DNA of 64,000 nt from the NCBI GenBank assembly GCA_026315105.1, contig CM048750.1, positions 170,714,549 to 170,778,548 of the forward strand, in the 5' to 3' direction. The position numbers and the translations under genes are program-made. The stretch comes from Locusta migratoria. Lineage: Eukaryota > Arthropoda > Insecta > Orthoptera > Acrididae. Under the pieces are notes generated by a model. The model made no database searches and was not told where the DNA came from. It was given only the letters and a program-made list of their open reading frames with translations. Of the stretch, positions 22,308-32,297 are shown in pieces; position 1 is the stretch's first letter, and every line of letters begins with the position of its first letter.

Positions 22308-22551
22308 CCCAGGGAGGACTCGAACCCCCGACGGCGAACAACCGCGCGCTCCGCAGCGAGGCGCTTTAGACCGCTCGGATACTCCACCGCGCCACACCAG
22401 AAGAGGACGCGCAAGTGAGATGTAGACAGCCCAGGGAGGACTCGAACCCCCGACGGCGAACAACCGCGCGCTCCGCAGCGAGGCGCTTTAGACCGCTCGG
22501 ATACTCCACCGCGGCACACCAGAAGAGGACGCGCAAGTGAGATGTAGACAG
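22179..22551 (-). mobile_element. tRNA-derived SINE, head type B, with 122-bp tandem duplication
   Basis: Minus-strand SINE inserted in the LINE; flanking CCAGAAGA occurs at about 22171 and again after the head. The (AC)n run is 22276-22305. A 122-bp unit covering the SINE head plus 35 bp of LINE (22308-22429) is repeated directly at 22430-22551 almost without change. The duplication therefore happened after SINE insertion and is recent. Confidence 0.85.
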
Positions 22552-22679
22552 TCTCTTTAGTGGAGCTGTTGCATCTTCGAAGCGTTCTGCCAATGACATG
22601 TAACCTTTGGTTCGCCTTCCCCACAATATTTTCTGTGTTCTCTCCAGTTCGTAATTGTAACTCCTAAGTATTTAATAGA

Positions 22680-22711
22680 CGTGGGACTGATAACCCAGTC
22701 GTTTAGCCCCA

Positions 22712-22769
<58 letters not shown>

Positions 22770-22785
22770 GGGGGAAACAACGACA
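22680..22785 (+). repeat. SINE-tail remnant with A47-G13 homopolymer
   Basis: GGGACTGATAACCCAGTCG matches a SINE tail. It is followed by about 47 A (22715-22761) and 13 G (22762-22774). It interrupts the LINE, whose sequence resumes at about 22787. Confidence 0.65.
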
Positions 22786-23023
22786 ACATTTGGTAGAATT
22801 TACGACTTTCTGGTTTGACTGATTTATCGTGTAATTGAAGTTCTGCGGATTTCTTTTAGTGGTCATGTGTTTCTTTTGATCCTCTGTTGACGTCACTAAG
22901 CGATAAGCGACGGCATCATCCACGAACAGTCTAAGATAGCTATTCATATTGTATCCTTAGTCGTTTATAAACACAAGTAAGAGTACCTGTAGGTGACCAA
23001 CAGAATTGTAAATAACGGATTTT

Positions 23024-23179
23024 TTTGTTTTAATTCTATGGGACTTAACTACGGGGTCATCAGTCCCCAAACTTACAAACTACTTATGAACTACTTACGA
23101 ACTAGGACGGCACAAATATCCATGCCCGAGGGGGGATTCGAATCCCCGACCGTAGTGGCCGTGCAGACCGTGACTGGAG
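23024..23179 (-). mobile_element. 5'-truncated SINE, head type A
   Basis: Minus-strand copy lacking the A-box end of the head. Duplications TAACGGATTTT at 23013-23023 and about 23180-23190. The truncated 5' end shows that these SINEs are mobilised by target-primed reverse transcription. Confidence 0.85.
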
Positions 23180-23188
23180 TAACGGATT

Positions 23189-24025
23189 TTGATGGCTCTC
23201 GGATATGTTGTAGAGGGACATACCTCAAGTATGAGGCTATCCGCGTTTTTAGCGATGGACCTTAGTTTTAGAGAAAATCAATGTTTTGAATTTCACTTCA
23301 CGATGTAAGTCGTGTAACGTTATCCTCGTTCTAACCAAGTGAGCGTGGCCCAGTGGTTAAGGTCTCCAGCTACCACGCTGGTGGTACCGTGTTCGGATCT
23401 TCTCCGTGTTTTTTTAAATCAAAATAGTCTGACAGAACTCCGAATGATGTCTGTCGTAAAAGCAACAGAAACAGAATGGTTTAAAGCACCAAATACATTT
23501 CATAAAAGCTTCTGTCCCTTTCATCCGTTAAGTTTGATGCCAAGCATGCGTTTTTGGTCTTCGAAAATGCAGATTCCCTGAATTGATGCAAAATTAATGT
23601 GTGGTTTTACGAAGAATATCATACGGATTACTGTTGTGGCATGGCATGCGATGCAAACGATAACGAGTAAGATTTTGTAATAATGACGTGAAAATTAAAT
23701 TACTACGGCAAAATTGAATTTTTCTTACTAATTTCACACAACGTACACTGTTGATATTCTGTAAAATAAAATGGAAAAATATCAGACTATTCTGATTTAA
23801 AAAACGTGGAGAGGACCCGAACACAGTGCCGTCAGTGTGGTAGCTGGAGACCTTAACCGCTGCGTCTCGCTCACTTGGTTAGAACGTGGATAACGTTACG
23901 CCTCTTACAACGCGCAATGAACTTTAACATAAATTTTCTCGAAAACAAAGACCCGTCGCTAGAAAAGCGGAGAGCCTCATACTCAGGGTATGTTTCTCTA
24001 CAACATATCCGAGAGCCTTCGTCAT
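23189..24025. mobile_element. Fold-back element with ~240-bp arms carrying a tRNA-like sequence
   Basis: About 23190-23425 is matched in inverted orientation by about 23785-24020. The shared blocks include GGCTCTCGGATATGTTGTAG, TATGAGGCT, CGTAACGTTATCC and GTTCTAACCAAGTGAGC. Each arm contains a tRNA-like segment (A-box GTGGCCCAGTGGTTAAGG, stem GTCTCCAGCTACCA, GTGTTCGG B-box) at about 23340-23400 and inverted at about 23815-23875. The 360-bp spacer has no recognised gene. Confidence 0.8.
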
Positions 24026-25119
24026 TTACACTTCTGATGGACCCCGTTGTTGGCGTAAGTAATTTTGTTTGTACGTGTAAGGATCCATGATCTCAGCACT
24101 TTGATCCCTTACGCATACAAACATTGGAACATTACGTCCTGTGACGTCGACCCCCTGAACAAGATTGTACCCTCCCCCCTACCCTGGTGCTCGCAAACCA
24201 CAAGTTGAAAAACACAGTTCTAATAAACTGCAGCTAGATGTTTTAATTTTAGGTGCAAAACCGAAAATTGTTAAGTTAGTACTGACAACTACCCGGCACC
24301 CGGCACAAGTAGAAATAACACGTATCCCACAACCGGACAATATATTTATCGCAGGGAAGTGGAAAGTTTTGTTTAGGAACCACTAATCGGACCTGTTATG
24401 ACAATTCTGAGAACAACGATAGGTAACTGAATATTAACGCAAATTCTTCTCAAAGTTAAATGTCTTGAGCAGTGCACGTCAGGTAAGTTATCAGAAAAAA
24501 CGACTCGACCGTCTTGCGTCATCGCAGTTCAGTCAATTTCCAAGGAACGTTTACAAACTGTAGGATAGAAACCTTCGTGTATGAGATTGTCAGCGGTAAT
24601 TGTAAAGTAGTTTCTGAAAACTAGCCTAGACATACAGAAAAACCCGTCGGACAACTTTAACTCATAATGTGTGTGCGAATTACAACACTATTCTGTTGCC
24701 AAGGTCGCTTACGTACTCACGTGCACTGTGGTTACCGCAGAGGAAAACCGGTACGAATCTCGGTGGTGGAAAATTTTCACTCGCATTTCTTGTCCGGCTG
24801 TGGAAACGCATAAATTTCTCGAAGCCAGTGTTTTGAGCTGATTTCCTGGTTTGCAAAGCTCTCCACACTGCTTCCTGATGTGTGGGGGCACTTCATGGTT
24901 CATCTTGACCAGTGCTTCGGGTGGGAATTATCAGCTCGGCAGCGTGCTGGTGTTATTCTGGAGGTGTAGGATGCACGCGCTCACTGGCCTTCGCCGTATA
25001 TCTTGTCTACGTCCACAGCAGCTCAGACCGAAAGTTCCAGCCATCCATTTCATAACCGCTATGGCAAAAGTCAGTCGCTAGGTCCTTGATACTCTAACGT
25101 CTACATAATCTCGAAAATA
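24026..25119. other. No gene recognised
   Basis: Only short frames; no repeat ends identified. Confidence 0.45.
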
Positions 25120-26477
25120 CACTGTAAAGCCAAAGAAACTGCCTTAGTCGCGCGTAGGGTGAGAATGGAACGTTCCATGTTGCATGATGGATTGTAAAGG
25201 CCCTGACAGGTGAAGGGAAGGGGGCGGTGTAAGCTGTGTGTGGACAGGGAGAGGGGTTTGAAACTGTAAAATAATAATTATAAATAAAAAAGTAATTATG
25301 GGGATATTTTAGGGAGCGACATACGGTTGTAAGGACGACATGAACTGGAGAGATACGAGATAATGATTGAGGACAACGGAGTGGGGGGCGGTAAGGGAGA
25401 AGGGGGGGGAATGTTTGATGTTAGGCATAGGGTGCAGGAACGGCTAGTTTTCTTAGGTTGTGCACAGGATTGTTTCGATTGAATGTGTTGAAGGGACAAC
25501 TGCCATGCACAATTCAGATAGCTGGTGGTGTAGGGGAGGATCCAGATTGAAATCAAGGGTGTTGTGTTCAGCCACTGGTTGCGCCACAGGATAGCCCAGC
25601 TTGCTTTTTTTGCCACAGTTTACCCGTAGCCGTTCATCTCAGTGGACAGTTGGTTTGTTTTCGTGCCAATATAAATCGCTGTGCAGCAGAGTTGGCAAAT
25701 CACAAGGCTGCTTTCGCATGTGGCCCATGTTCTGATTGAGCAGAATACGCCTGTGACATAACTGGAATAAGAAGTGCTGGGTGGGTGGATTGGGCAGATT
25801 TTGCATCGGGATCTTCTCCAGACATGTGACCCCCGTTGTAAGGGGAGCTGATTGGGAGTGGCATAGGGATGGACTAGGATGTTGTGGAGGATGGGTGGAC
25901 GATGGAACACCATTTTAGTATTGTTAGGAAGTATCTTGGATAGAATGCGTCTCTTTTCAGGACATGATGACAGGTAATCAAAGCTCTCACGAATGATTTA
26001 ATAGTTCCAATCTGGGTTGGTATTGGCTGTCAAGGAGGTCACTCCTTTGTTACTACTGGTTATTGGGGGTGGAGGGATGACTCGTGGTGTGTCTGGATAT
26101 GGTACGGGGAATATGTTTGCACACTAGGTCAGGAGAGTAATGTTTGTATATGAAGGCCTTTGTTAGGGTCTTCGGCATAATGAGTAAGGGACTCCTCATC
26201 ACTGCAAATTTGCAGTCCACGGGTGGCAAGGCTGTATGGGAGGGATTTTTGATGTGGAATGGGTGGCATCTATCAAAGGCAGATAATTAATTAGTGGGTT
26301 TAATGTGGCCGGAGGTGTGGATGGAGCTTTCAGTGAGGTGCAGATTAACGTCCAGGAAGGTGACTTGCCGGGTTGAGAAGGACCAAGTGAAAATGATGGG
26401 TGAGAAGTTGAGGTTGTGAAAGACCGAGAATAATGTGTCCTGGTCCTTAACGAGCTGAAAGTTGACTGTGAAGGTCA

Positions 26478-26508
<31 letters not shown>

Positions 26509-26540
26509 ATCATACAAATGAAATACGAAAAGATACATAA
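25120..26540 (-). pseudogene. Penelope-like retroelement, decayed
   Basis: Minus strand. About 26420-26290 translates to VTFLDVNLHLTESSIHTSG and HIKPTN, matching the RT end of Penelope-like elements (FLD...YxKPT). About 25830-25660 gives SRCKICPIHPPSTSYSS and CESSLVICQLCC, which match the Cys-rich linker before the GIY-YIG endonuclease. GIY-YIG itself is largely eroded. Stops and shifts are frequent. A (GT)n run is at 26488-26508. Both limits are approximate. Confidence 0.65.
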
Positions 26541-26910
26541 TGAGTTACAACTGTGAGACATAATACGTGAAAAAAATACATAAGTGAACAAGTGAGCGAC
26601 TTCAGAGTGTGACATCAGAAGAACAGTAAAACCCAAATCCGAAATATGAACTGTAAGTCAGCACTTACTTGCTTTAGAAAAAAAAATAACGTGAACTCAT
26701 TATGATCTATTGAAGGAAATCACGCACTAGTTGTCAATTATATGAAAGTTATTGTCAATACGGCATATTTCGGGACTACTTTATCCAATTATCATGTACA
26801 TAACAACTAGGAAATGCATTTTAAACTACATCGCACGAATTCGACGACACGCGAACCAATAAGCAATTCACAGGATTACACACATTAAAAAATTAATCTG
26901 CCATTGGGCA
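26541..26910. other. No gene recognised
   Basis: AT-rich, without identifiable repeat ends. Confidence 0.4.
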
Positions 26911-27440
26911 ATGTCATTATTAAAATACACGCAGCAGACATTCTTTATCAATTTAAAGTCCTCGTCTAAAATGTCCAAATTAATTTTTAAATACGCCATC
27001 TTTGCTCTCAGTCTACCATGTAAGTGGGGTTTCAGCAGTAAGGATGAAATGTGTTCGTGTGGTGCCGTGCACGACGAACAACATCTACTCGTCTGCAAGA
27101 GTCTACTGGCCGTGTGTACAACTGATAACTTAGCAGTAGCCAGTGAGACTGCTGTGAAAACCGCTGAATACTGGGCTCAGCAGAAAATATAATCATCTTA
27201 CCATCCCTTTATATATAATTTTGTAAATTTGTGATGTGATTAAATACCTAGTTGGTTTGTATTTATTCCATGTCCTGGACACGAAAAATAAAACCATATA
27301 ATGCTTTGAGAATAATAATTTCGCTGAAGAGGGGATGATTGTAGTGATAATAACCCTCCTCTGTCCCTTCCCTGCCCATTTCGGCCGAGGAGAGTTGAAA
27401 TGATAATAAAGAAATAAATGTAACTTTTTAGGCTTTCCCG
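26911..27440 (+). pseudogene. LINE 3'-end fragment with Cys/His C-terminal domain
   Basis: The frame to 27192 ends with MCSCGAVHDEQHLLVCKSL and NLAVASETAVKTAEYWAQQKI. The C-x-C-G...H-x(3-4)-H/C spacing is like the zinc-binding end of some LINE ORF2 proteins. The following 3' UTR ends in AATAAAGAAATAAATG. No RT is left, so the assignment is tentative. Confidence 0.45.
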
Positions 27441-27480
27441 GCGATCTAGTGACATGATGGGTAGTCTGGTATTCTGCAAG

Positions 27481-27680
27481 GGCCGGCCACGGTGGCCGAG
27501 GGGACTGAGGCGCTCCAGTCACGGTCTGCACGGCCACTACGGTCGGGGGTTCGAATCCCCCCTCGGGCATGAATATTTGTGCCGTCCTTAGTATTAGCTA
27601 GTTCATAAGTAGTTTGTAAGTTTAGGGACTGATGACCCCATAGTTAAGTCCCATAGACTCTACAAACATTTGAATATTTT
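27481..27680 (+). mobile_element. tRNA-derived SINE, head type A
   Basis: Plus-strand copy with GGCCGGCCACGGTGGCC head. Duplication TATTCTGC is only 8 bp (about 27470-27477 and 27681-27688). The right copy doubles as the start of the next hairpin. Confidence 0.85.
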
Positions 27681-27681
27681 T

Positions 27682-27820
27682 ATTCTGCCGGATGTCAGTG
27701 TCTACTCTGCACAATATATCAGCTACGTAACTCGTTACCTTCGTCAGGTCGCACCTGATGAAGGTTAGGAGTTACGTAGCTGAAATATTGTGCAGAGTAG
27801 ACACTTACATCCGGCAGAAT
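27682..27820. repeat. 139-bp hairpin, Penelope-like terminal motif
   Basis: Arms 27682-27750 and 27752-27820 are reverse complements with few mismatches (outer ends ATTCTGCCGGATGT and ACATCCGGCAGAAT). The right arm reads CCTGATGAAGG...GTAGCTGAAATATTG, a hammerhead-like CUGAUGA...GAAA order known from Penelope-like termini. No coding capacity. Confidence 0.8.
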
Positions 27821-28116
27821 ACATGTCTTATACTGAGCCGTGCCCACTCTATTTCCGTTTCTTCCCCTTGCTGTGCACTGGCGCCAGTAATCAGTCGCTC
27901 GTACTCGTCTCCTTCCTTGTTTCCTCCGGCGATGGCGCTGTAAGCTCGGCCTTTCCTATATGATCTTTGGTCGGACGCGTGACCGTTGTCTAGGCGGAAA
28001 GTGGGAAGTTGGCTGTTGACCCGTGAGAGACGAAAACGTCTGAGCGTGGGCAGTGTGTGAACACCGCATAAGACCGCTGGGGCGTGTTATGCCCGTTGAG
28101 CCTGTCCGTTTCGCAG
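27821..28116. other. No gene recognised
   Basis: Unassigned sequence up to the hAT-like element; the minus frame 27956-28240 crosses into that element and is not a gene. Confidence 0.4.
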
Positions 28117-28124
28117 TCGATGGG

Positions 28125-30052
28125 TAGAGGTCGGCGCGGATAAGAAAACCGTTATCCGCATCCGCACCACATCCGTAAGGACCATATCTGCAACCGCATC
28201 GGCGACACTTAATCCGCATCTGCAAGTTCGGTATTCGCATCCGCAGATCATAAAATTCTGAATGAGTAATAGTAATTGATAGCGGTATTTAAAATCATGG
28301 TATGTAATGATGTTAAGAATGTCATTTCTATGACAGCTTAACTCCTTTGGACTTCTCGAATCACAGTATCTGTTCTGTACCTATTCAAAAACAGGCCATT
28401 TTTCCAAACAGGAAAACATTGGCGCTCTGGACACACACAGTAGCTCTTCGGAGCCCGTGTGGTCGGAGCACTACGTCAGATGTTTAATACGGGCATCATC
28501 TTAAATTTCTTTGGTAAAAACTGATTGGCTTAGAGGAGATTTTACTGTGAAACTACCTGGCAGATTAAAATTGTGTGCCGGAACCGGGACTCGAACCTGG
28601 GACCTTTGCCTTTCGCGGACAAGCGCTCTACCAATTGGTCCCAGGTTCGAGTCCCGGTTCCGGCAGACAATTTTAATCTGCCAGGAAGTTTCATATCAGC
28701 GCACAATCCGCTGCAGAGTGGAAGTTTCATTCTACATTTTACTGTGTTTACATTTTTAAAAATTTTACAAATTATTTCGGAGTTTTTCAAATGGTATACT
28801 TTATTTCCCCATATTAACGTACACGGTGTTATATGACACAAAGTAAAGCATGCCATTTCAAGTGTTAAAATTGCCGTCTACTTGTAATTGGTAACTGTCG
28901 GCTACAGCTACGGCCAGCCTACACAATCTAACATGGTGTGTACCTTCCTAAATACGTTACTTTAACTGTAGACCGTATATGATTATCAAAGTTGGTATAA
29001 AATGCTATTGTCCATCTTCGATACTTCTGACACTATTTATCTAATACATAAACATAAATGTTTGTTCGTATTTTATGCGCGTCTGTACCATCTATTCGGT
29101 TGCAATGAAACTTTGTCAACATATTGCTTGCACTTTCGCGACGGTTATTGACATAACTAAATGACTGTAAGATATATGTTCAGGAGGTATGCCCCCACAT
29201 TAATAAGAAATACTGCCCTCTCGAGAAAGCCATATCCACACGCAACTTCGAACGGTAAAATGTCTTTGCTGACAAGATTGATTAGTTTTTAGGTCGCGGT
29301 TGTCTTCAAATTTGGCGGAATTTCAGGAACTTTTGCATCAGTCTTGGTATTTAAAAAGTAATTAATCTACTTTGTCCTGTATCACACGAATGTTTCAGCA
29401 ATTTGAAGTTCCACTTTTGTGTCCAGTGTACGAATATACTTTTTTTACACACAGAACAGGCCACTATATCGTTGATCTCTTCCTTGCCATCAAACACGTA
29501 TCCAATTTTTTTCCAAATTGACGATTTCTATTTGTTTTCCTTCTGTAATGTCAAGTCACCTCTTTTCGCTTTACACGATATAGTATCCATTGATGTCGTG
29601 TTCATTTTAAGAAACGTTATACGTTTCACTCGGTCACTACAACGCGCTAACTGAAGGCAGCTACAATGCGCTAACTGAAGGCAGCGGTAATTTGGCACGG
29701 CACCTCTGGTGGGCAGTGGGCCGGTTTGCCACCCAGAAAGCACTTGACAGACCGCAGATAAGACACGGATTAGGGGCAGATCCCTCGGGTGCAGATACGT
29801 CCGCTGTGTTTGCGGCTGTGGCACAGACAGATATATGTTACTCTGTGGCTGTGGCCAGGGGATGAGGACAACAGACGTGCGCTGTACCTGGTCCCTACAA
29901 GGATTCCAAGAATGTCCACAGGCTTGAAGTTTTCAGCTAACATTTCGACAGAAGTACTAGGCAGATACCTCGCACTTTATCCGCATGTAAGACGCGGATA
30001 TCCGCGTGGCTAACAATTCTATCCGTAAATTAAGAAATACTGCAGACCTCTA
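28125..30052. mobile_element. hAT-like transposon, 1.9 kb, apparently non-autonomous
   Basis: Perfect 8-bp duplications TCGATGGG lie at 28117-28124 and 30053-30060. The ends TAGAGGTCGGC and (inverted) TAGAGGTCTGC match, as do subterminal GCGGATA/TCCGC-rich repeats (CATCCGCA repeats at about 28150-28250, TCCGCATG near 29980). An 8-bp duplication with TAGAGGTC termini fits hAT. I find no transposase frame; the 4-kb-class coding region has been lost or replaced. A tRNA-like fold-back sits inside at 28546-28693. Confidence 0.75.
28546..28693. repeat. Compact fold-back with tRNA-like arms
   Basis: Arm CCTGGCAGATTAAAATTG...CCTGGGACC (28555-28603) is repeated inverted at 28637-28685 with one mismatch over 49 bases. 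Each arm carries a tRNA T-arm/B-box (GGTTCGAGTCCCGG on the plus strand in the right arm). The spacer CTTTCGCGGACAAGCGCTC resembles an anticodon arm. It resembles a widespread tRNA-related fold-back repeat I have seen in arthropod genomes, here with its centre deleted. Confidence 0.75.
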
Positions 30053-30095
30053 TCGATGGGTCTTGCAGCAATGGGCAATTTCCCAGCGGAATTCT

Positions 30096-30301
30096 ATCCC
30101 CAAGGGGCTCGCGGCCCTTTCATGATTGTGTGTGTGGCGACCTAATGTAGTCTTCCTTCCTTCTTTCCTTCCTGGACTGCATTTCCTTTCCCTTGCCCTC
30201 ATTTCCTATTCTGACTCCTTCCCCTCCCCACCGGGGGACCGATAACCTTAGCAGTTTGGTTCCCCTGTCCCAAACAACCATCTAACCAACCAACCAATCA
30301 T
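30096..30301 (+). mobile_element. Short SINE-like insertion with (AACC)n tail
   Basis: Flanked by perfect 12-bp duplications CAGCGGAATTCT (30084-30095 and 30302-30313). It has a pyrimidine-rich body (CTTCCTTCCTTC), GGGGACCGATAACCTTAGCAG near the 3' end and a CCAACCAACCAATCAT tail. No A/B boxes are clear, so it may be a SINE or a truncated LINE tail. Confidence 0.7.
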
Positions 30302-30374
30302 CAGCGGAATTCTGTCACCGAGTTAAGTAGCCGGACCCCCCTGCTTCTTGTGCCGGAATTTGTGCAGTTAAATT

Positions 30375-30995
30375 CATGTGATAGATGAGAGGAGAAAATT
30401 TTAAAACACAGCAAGTGAAACTGGCAAAAGAGAGTACAGACGTCTGAAAATTGAGGTTGATAGTATGTGCAGATTGACTAAGCAGGAGTGTCTAGAGGAC
30501 AAAAAGCAAAACCGTTGAAGAATGTTAGATATTTGGAGTCAAGAAAAGCAGCAACATAAATATCAATAACTCTGATGGACTTGAAGGTAGTATTCTGGAA
30601 ATGAAAGACGAAGTAGATGATGGTGAGATAGGAGATATGATACTATGAGAAGAATTTCGTAGCGCAATAAAAGATTTTAGTCGAAACAAAGCCCCTGGAG
30701 TAAATGATATTCCGTCTGAACTGCTGATATCGTTAGGAGAGCCAGTCATGAAGAAAATATTGCATCTGGTATACAAGATGTATGAGACAGGGGAAATACC
30801 CCGCGACTTCAAGAAGAATACAGTAATGCCAGTTACAAACATAGCAATTGCAGACAAATGTGAAATCACAGAACTGTCAGTTTAATAAGTCATGACTGCA
30901 AAATTCTAAACGAATTATTTACAGATGAATGGAAAAACACTGGTGGAATCCTACCTTAGGAAAGACTAGTTTGGATTTAGGTGAAAGTAGCTGCA
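30375..30995 (+). pseudogene. RTE-type LINE fragment, decayed
   Basis: Matches the 9490-10215 part of the full-length RTE element (same order: DERRKY-like block, VSKNKAPGV-like block near 30690, GEIPRDFKKN near 30790, then the YRxIS region). Both ends are missing, and the frame has many stops and small deletions. It is much older than the 8080-11534 copy. Confidence 0.75.
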
Positions 30996-31025
30996 TTTGT
31001 AACGGGTAAATTGTAATGTTCTAAA

Positions 31026-31358
31026 TCAAATGTTCAAATGTTTGTAAATATAAGAGACTCGAGGGAGGACTCGAACCCTCGGCGGATAAGCCGTGCGCAT
31101 TGGGGCGCCGTGCTGTGGTGCGCGCGGCTGTTTGCCGTCGGGGCTTCGAGTCCCCTCTGGGGCATTGGTGTTTGTGTTGTCCTTAGGTTAGTTCACTTTA
31201 GTTTAAGTAGTTTATAAGCTACGGACTAATAACCCAGCAGTTGAGTCCGATAGATTTACAAACTATTTGAACATTTTGAAGACTCGAACCCTCAACTGCG
31301 AACGGCCGCGCGCACCGCAGCTGGGCGCCTTAGTGCGCACGGCTATTCTGTTGCGGCT
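31026..31358. mobile_element. SINE inserted head-to-head inside another SINE
   Basis: A minus-strand B-like SINE (31030-31080 and 31278-31358) is split by a plus-strand B-like SINE (31081-31277: B-box GGGCTTCGAGTCCCC, tail TAGATTTACAAACTATTTG). The target-site duplication is 16 bp, GAGGACTCGAACCCTC versus GAAGACTCGAACCCTC (31065-31080, 31278-31293). The guest thus landed in the host's own B-box region. Confidence 0.8.
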
Positions 31359-31593
31359 GCAATGTTCAAAAGCCAGTTCAAATTGCCCCACGTTAGGTGC
31401 TCAACGCTGCATTAATCTGTGATTTTTCTGCCAAGAAAGGGAAGACATTCAGTCATAGTTAACCTTGTTAGCACTACTCAACAAATTTATTGTTTTAACC
31501 ATTGTCATTTGTTAAATGGCATGTAAATGAGTAATTTATATATTTTCAGAAGTACATATTCATATTTCATATAATTTAATACATATACATATA
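31359..31593. other. No gene recognised
   Basis: AT-rich flank of the LTR retrotransposon. Confidence 0.5.
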
Positions 31594-31598
31594 CATAT

Positions 31599-32065
31599 TG
31601 TGGTGTCGCACAAGTACAAAGTACGCGCCACTTACTTTCGCCGCGCGCCGCCATGCACGCACGGCGCGGCGTTCTCACGACGACAGCCACGAGCGCCCTC
31701 TGCAACAACTCCGCTCGTGGCCACCATTGAAGGACATCGGTCACTTCGGACTGAGATAGCAACCAGTTAGGACCTTCGTAATCAGATAGGCACCAGTGAA
31801 GACTTTGCTATTGTACAGGCACTAGGCAGGCCTCTAACAACTATGTATCAACACTCTGCAGTACTATGTAAAAGTTAAGTATTGTTACATTCTGTGCAAT
31901 ATATATCTCTTTCTAATTTACTCTAGTGTTTATAGTTTCTGGCTGCTCCCCTCCGTACCTGCACCAGCGTGCTATCTATATTCCTGTGTCGGTCTCATCC
32001 ACCCGGCCACCGACACCTACGACGAGGCTGGGACACAAAAGCGGCGACGAAGTCGGGACACAAAA
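31599..32065 (+). repeat. 5' LTR of the Gypsy element
   Basis: Begins TGTGGTGTCGCACAAG and ends GGGACACAAAA. AT-rich GCAATATATATCTC near 31896 could serve as a core promoter but this is not proven. The internal repeat GGGACACAAAAGCGGCGACGA precedes the similar GGGACACAAAAGTGGCGACGA at the LTR/primer-site border. Confidence 0.93.
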
Positions 32066-32083
32066 GTGGCGACGAGGAGTGAT
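32066..32083 (+). promoter_or_regulatory. Primer-binding-like site
   Basis: TGGCGACGAGGAGTG directly follows the 5' LTR, where a tRNA primer anneals; it starts with the TGG expected opposite a tRNA CCA end. I cannot assign the tRNA. Confidence 0.6.
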
Positions 32084-32297
32084 AGAACCTTGGACCAGCC
32101 CGCTTGCAGCAGCCAGACAGCAGCAGTCGGAGCACGCAAAAATTGCTCCCGCCCACCCACCCTTATTATAAGATTTTTGGGGGAACATATTCTGTTACGT
32201 ATTTTGTGGACTTTTTTGTTGCAGAGAGAGTCCTCTTTCATATTGCATTTGTGTTTTGTTATAATTTACTTGTATGCGCGGCGCCTAATCGGTCAGC

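Larger units (their letters stand above)
21770..22985 (-). pseudogene. 5'-truncated jockey/CR1-like LINE, broken by two insertions
   Basis: Minus-strand member of the 57945-60548 family. RLFVDDAVAYRLVTSTEDQ (about 22930) marks the RT active-site region with the Ala of FADD replaced by Val; MWDPHQVGL lies at 22154; the 3' tail is at 21770. A SINE with a local duplication (22179-22551) and an A/G-run insertion (22680-22785) interrupt it, and part of the RT is deleted after STEDQ. Confidence 0.78.

Noticed and set aside
22263..22624. CRISPR-like repeats (two near-identical 122-bp units)
   Set aside because: Only two units, length far above CRISPR repeats, composed of SINE and LINE sequence, eukaryotic context.
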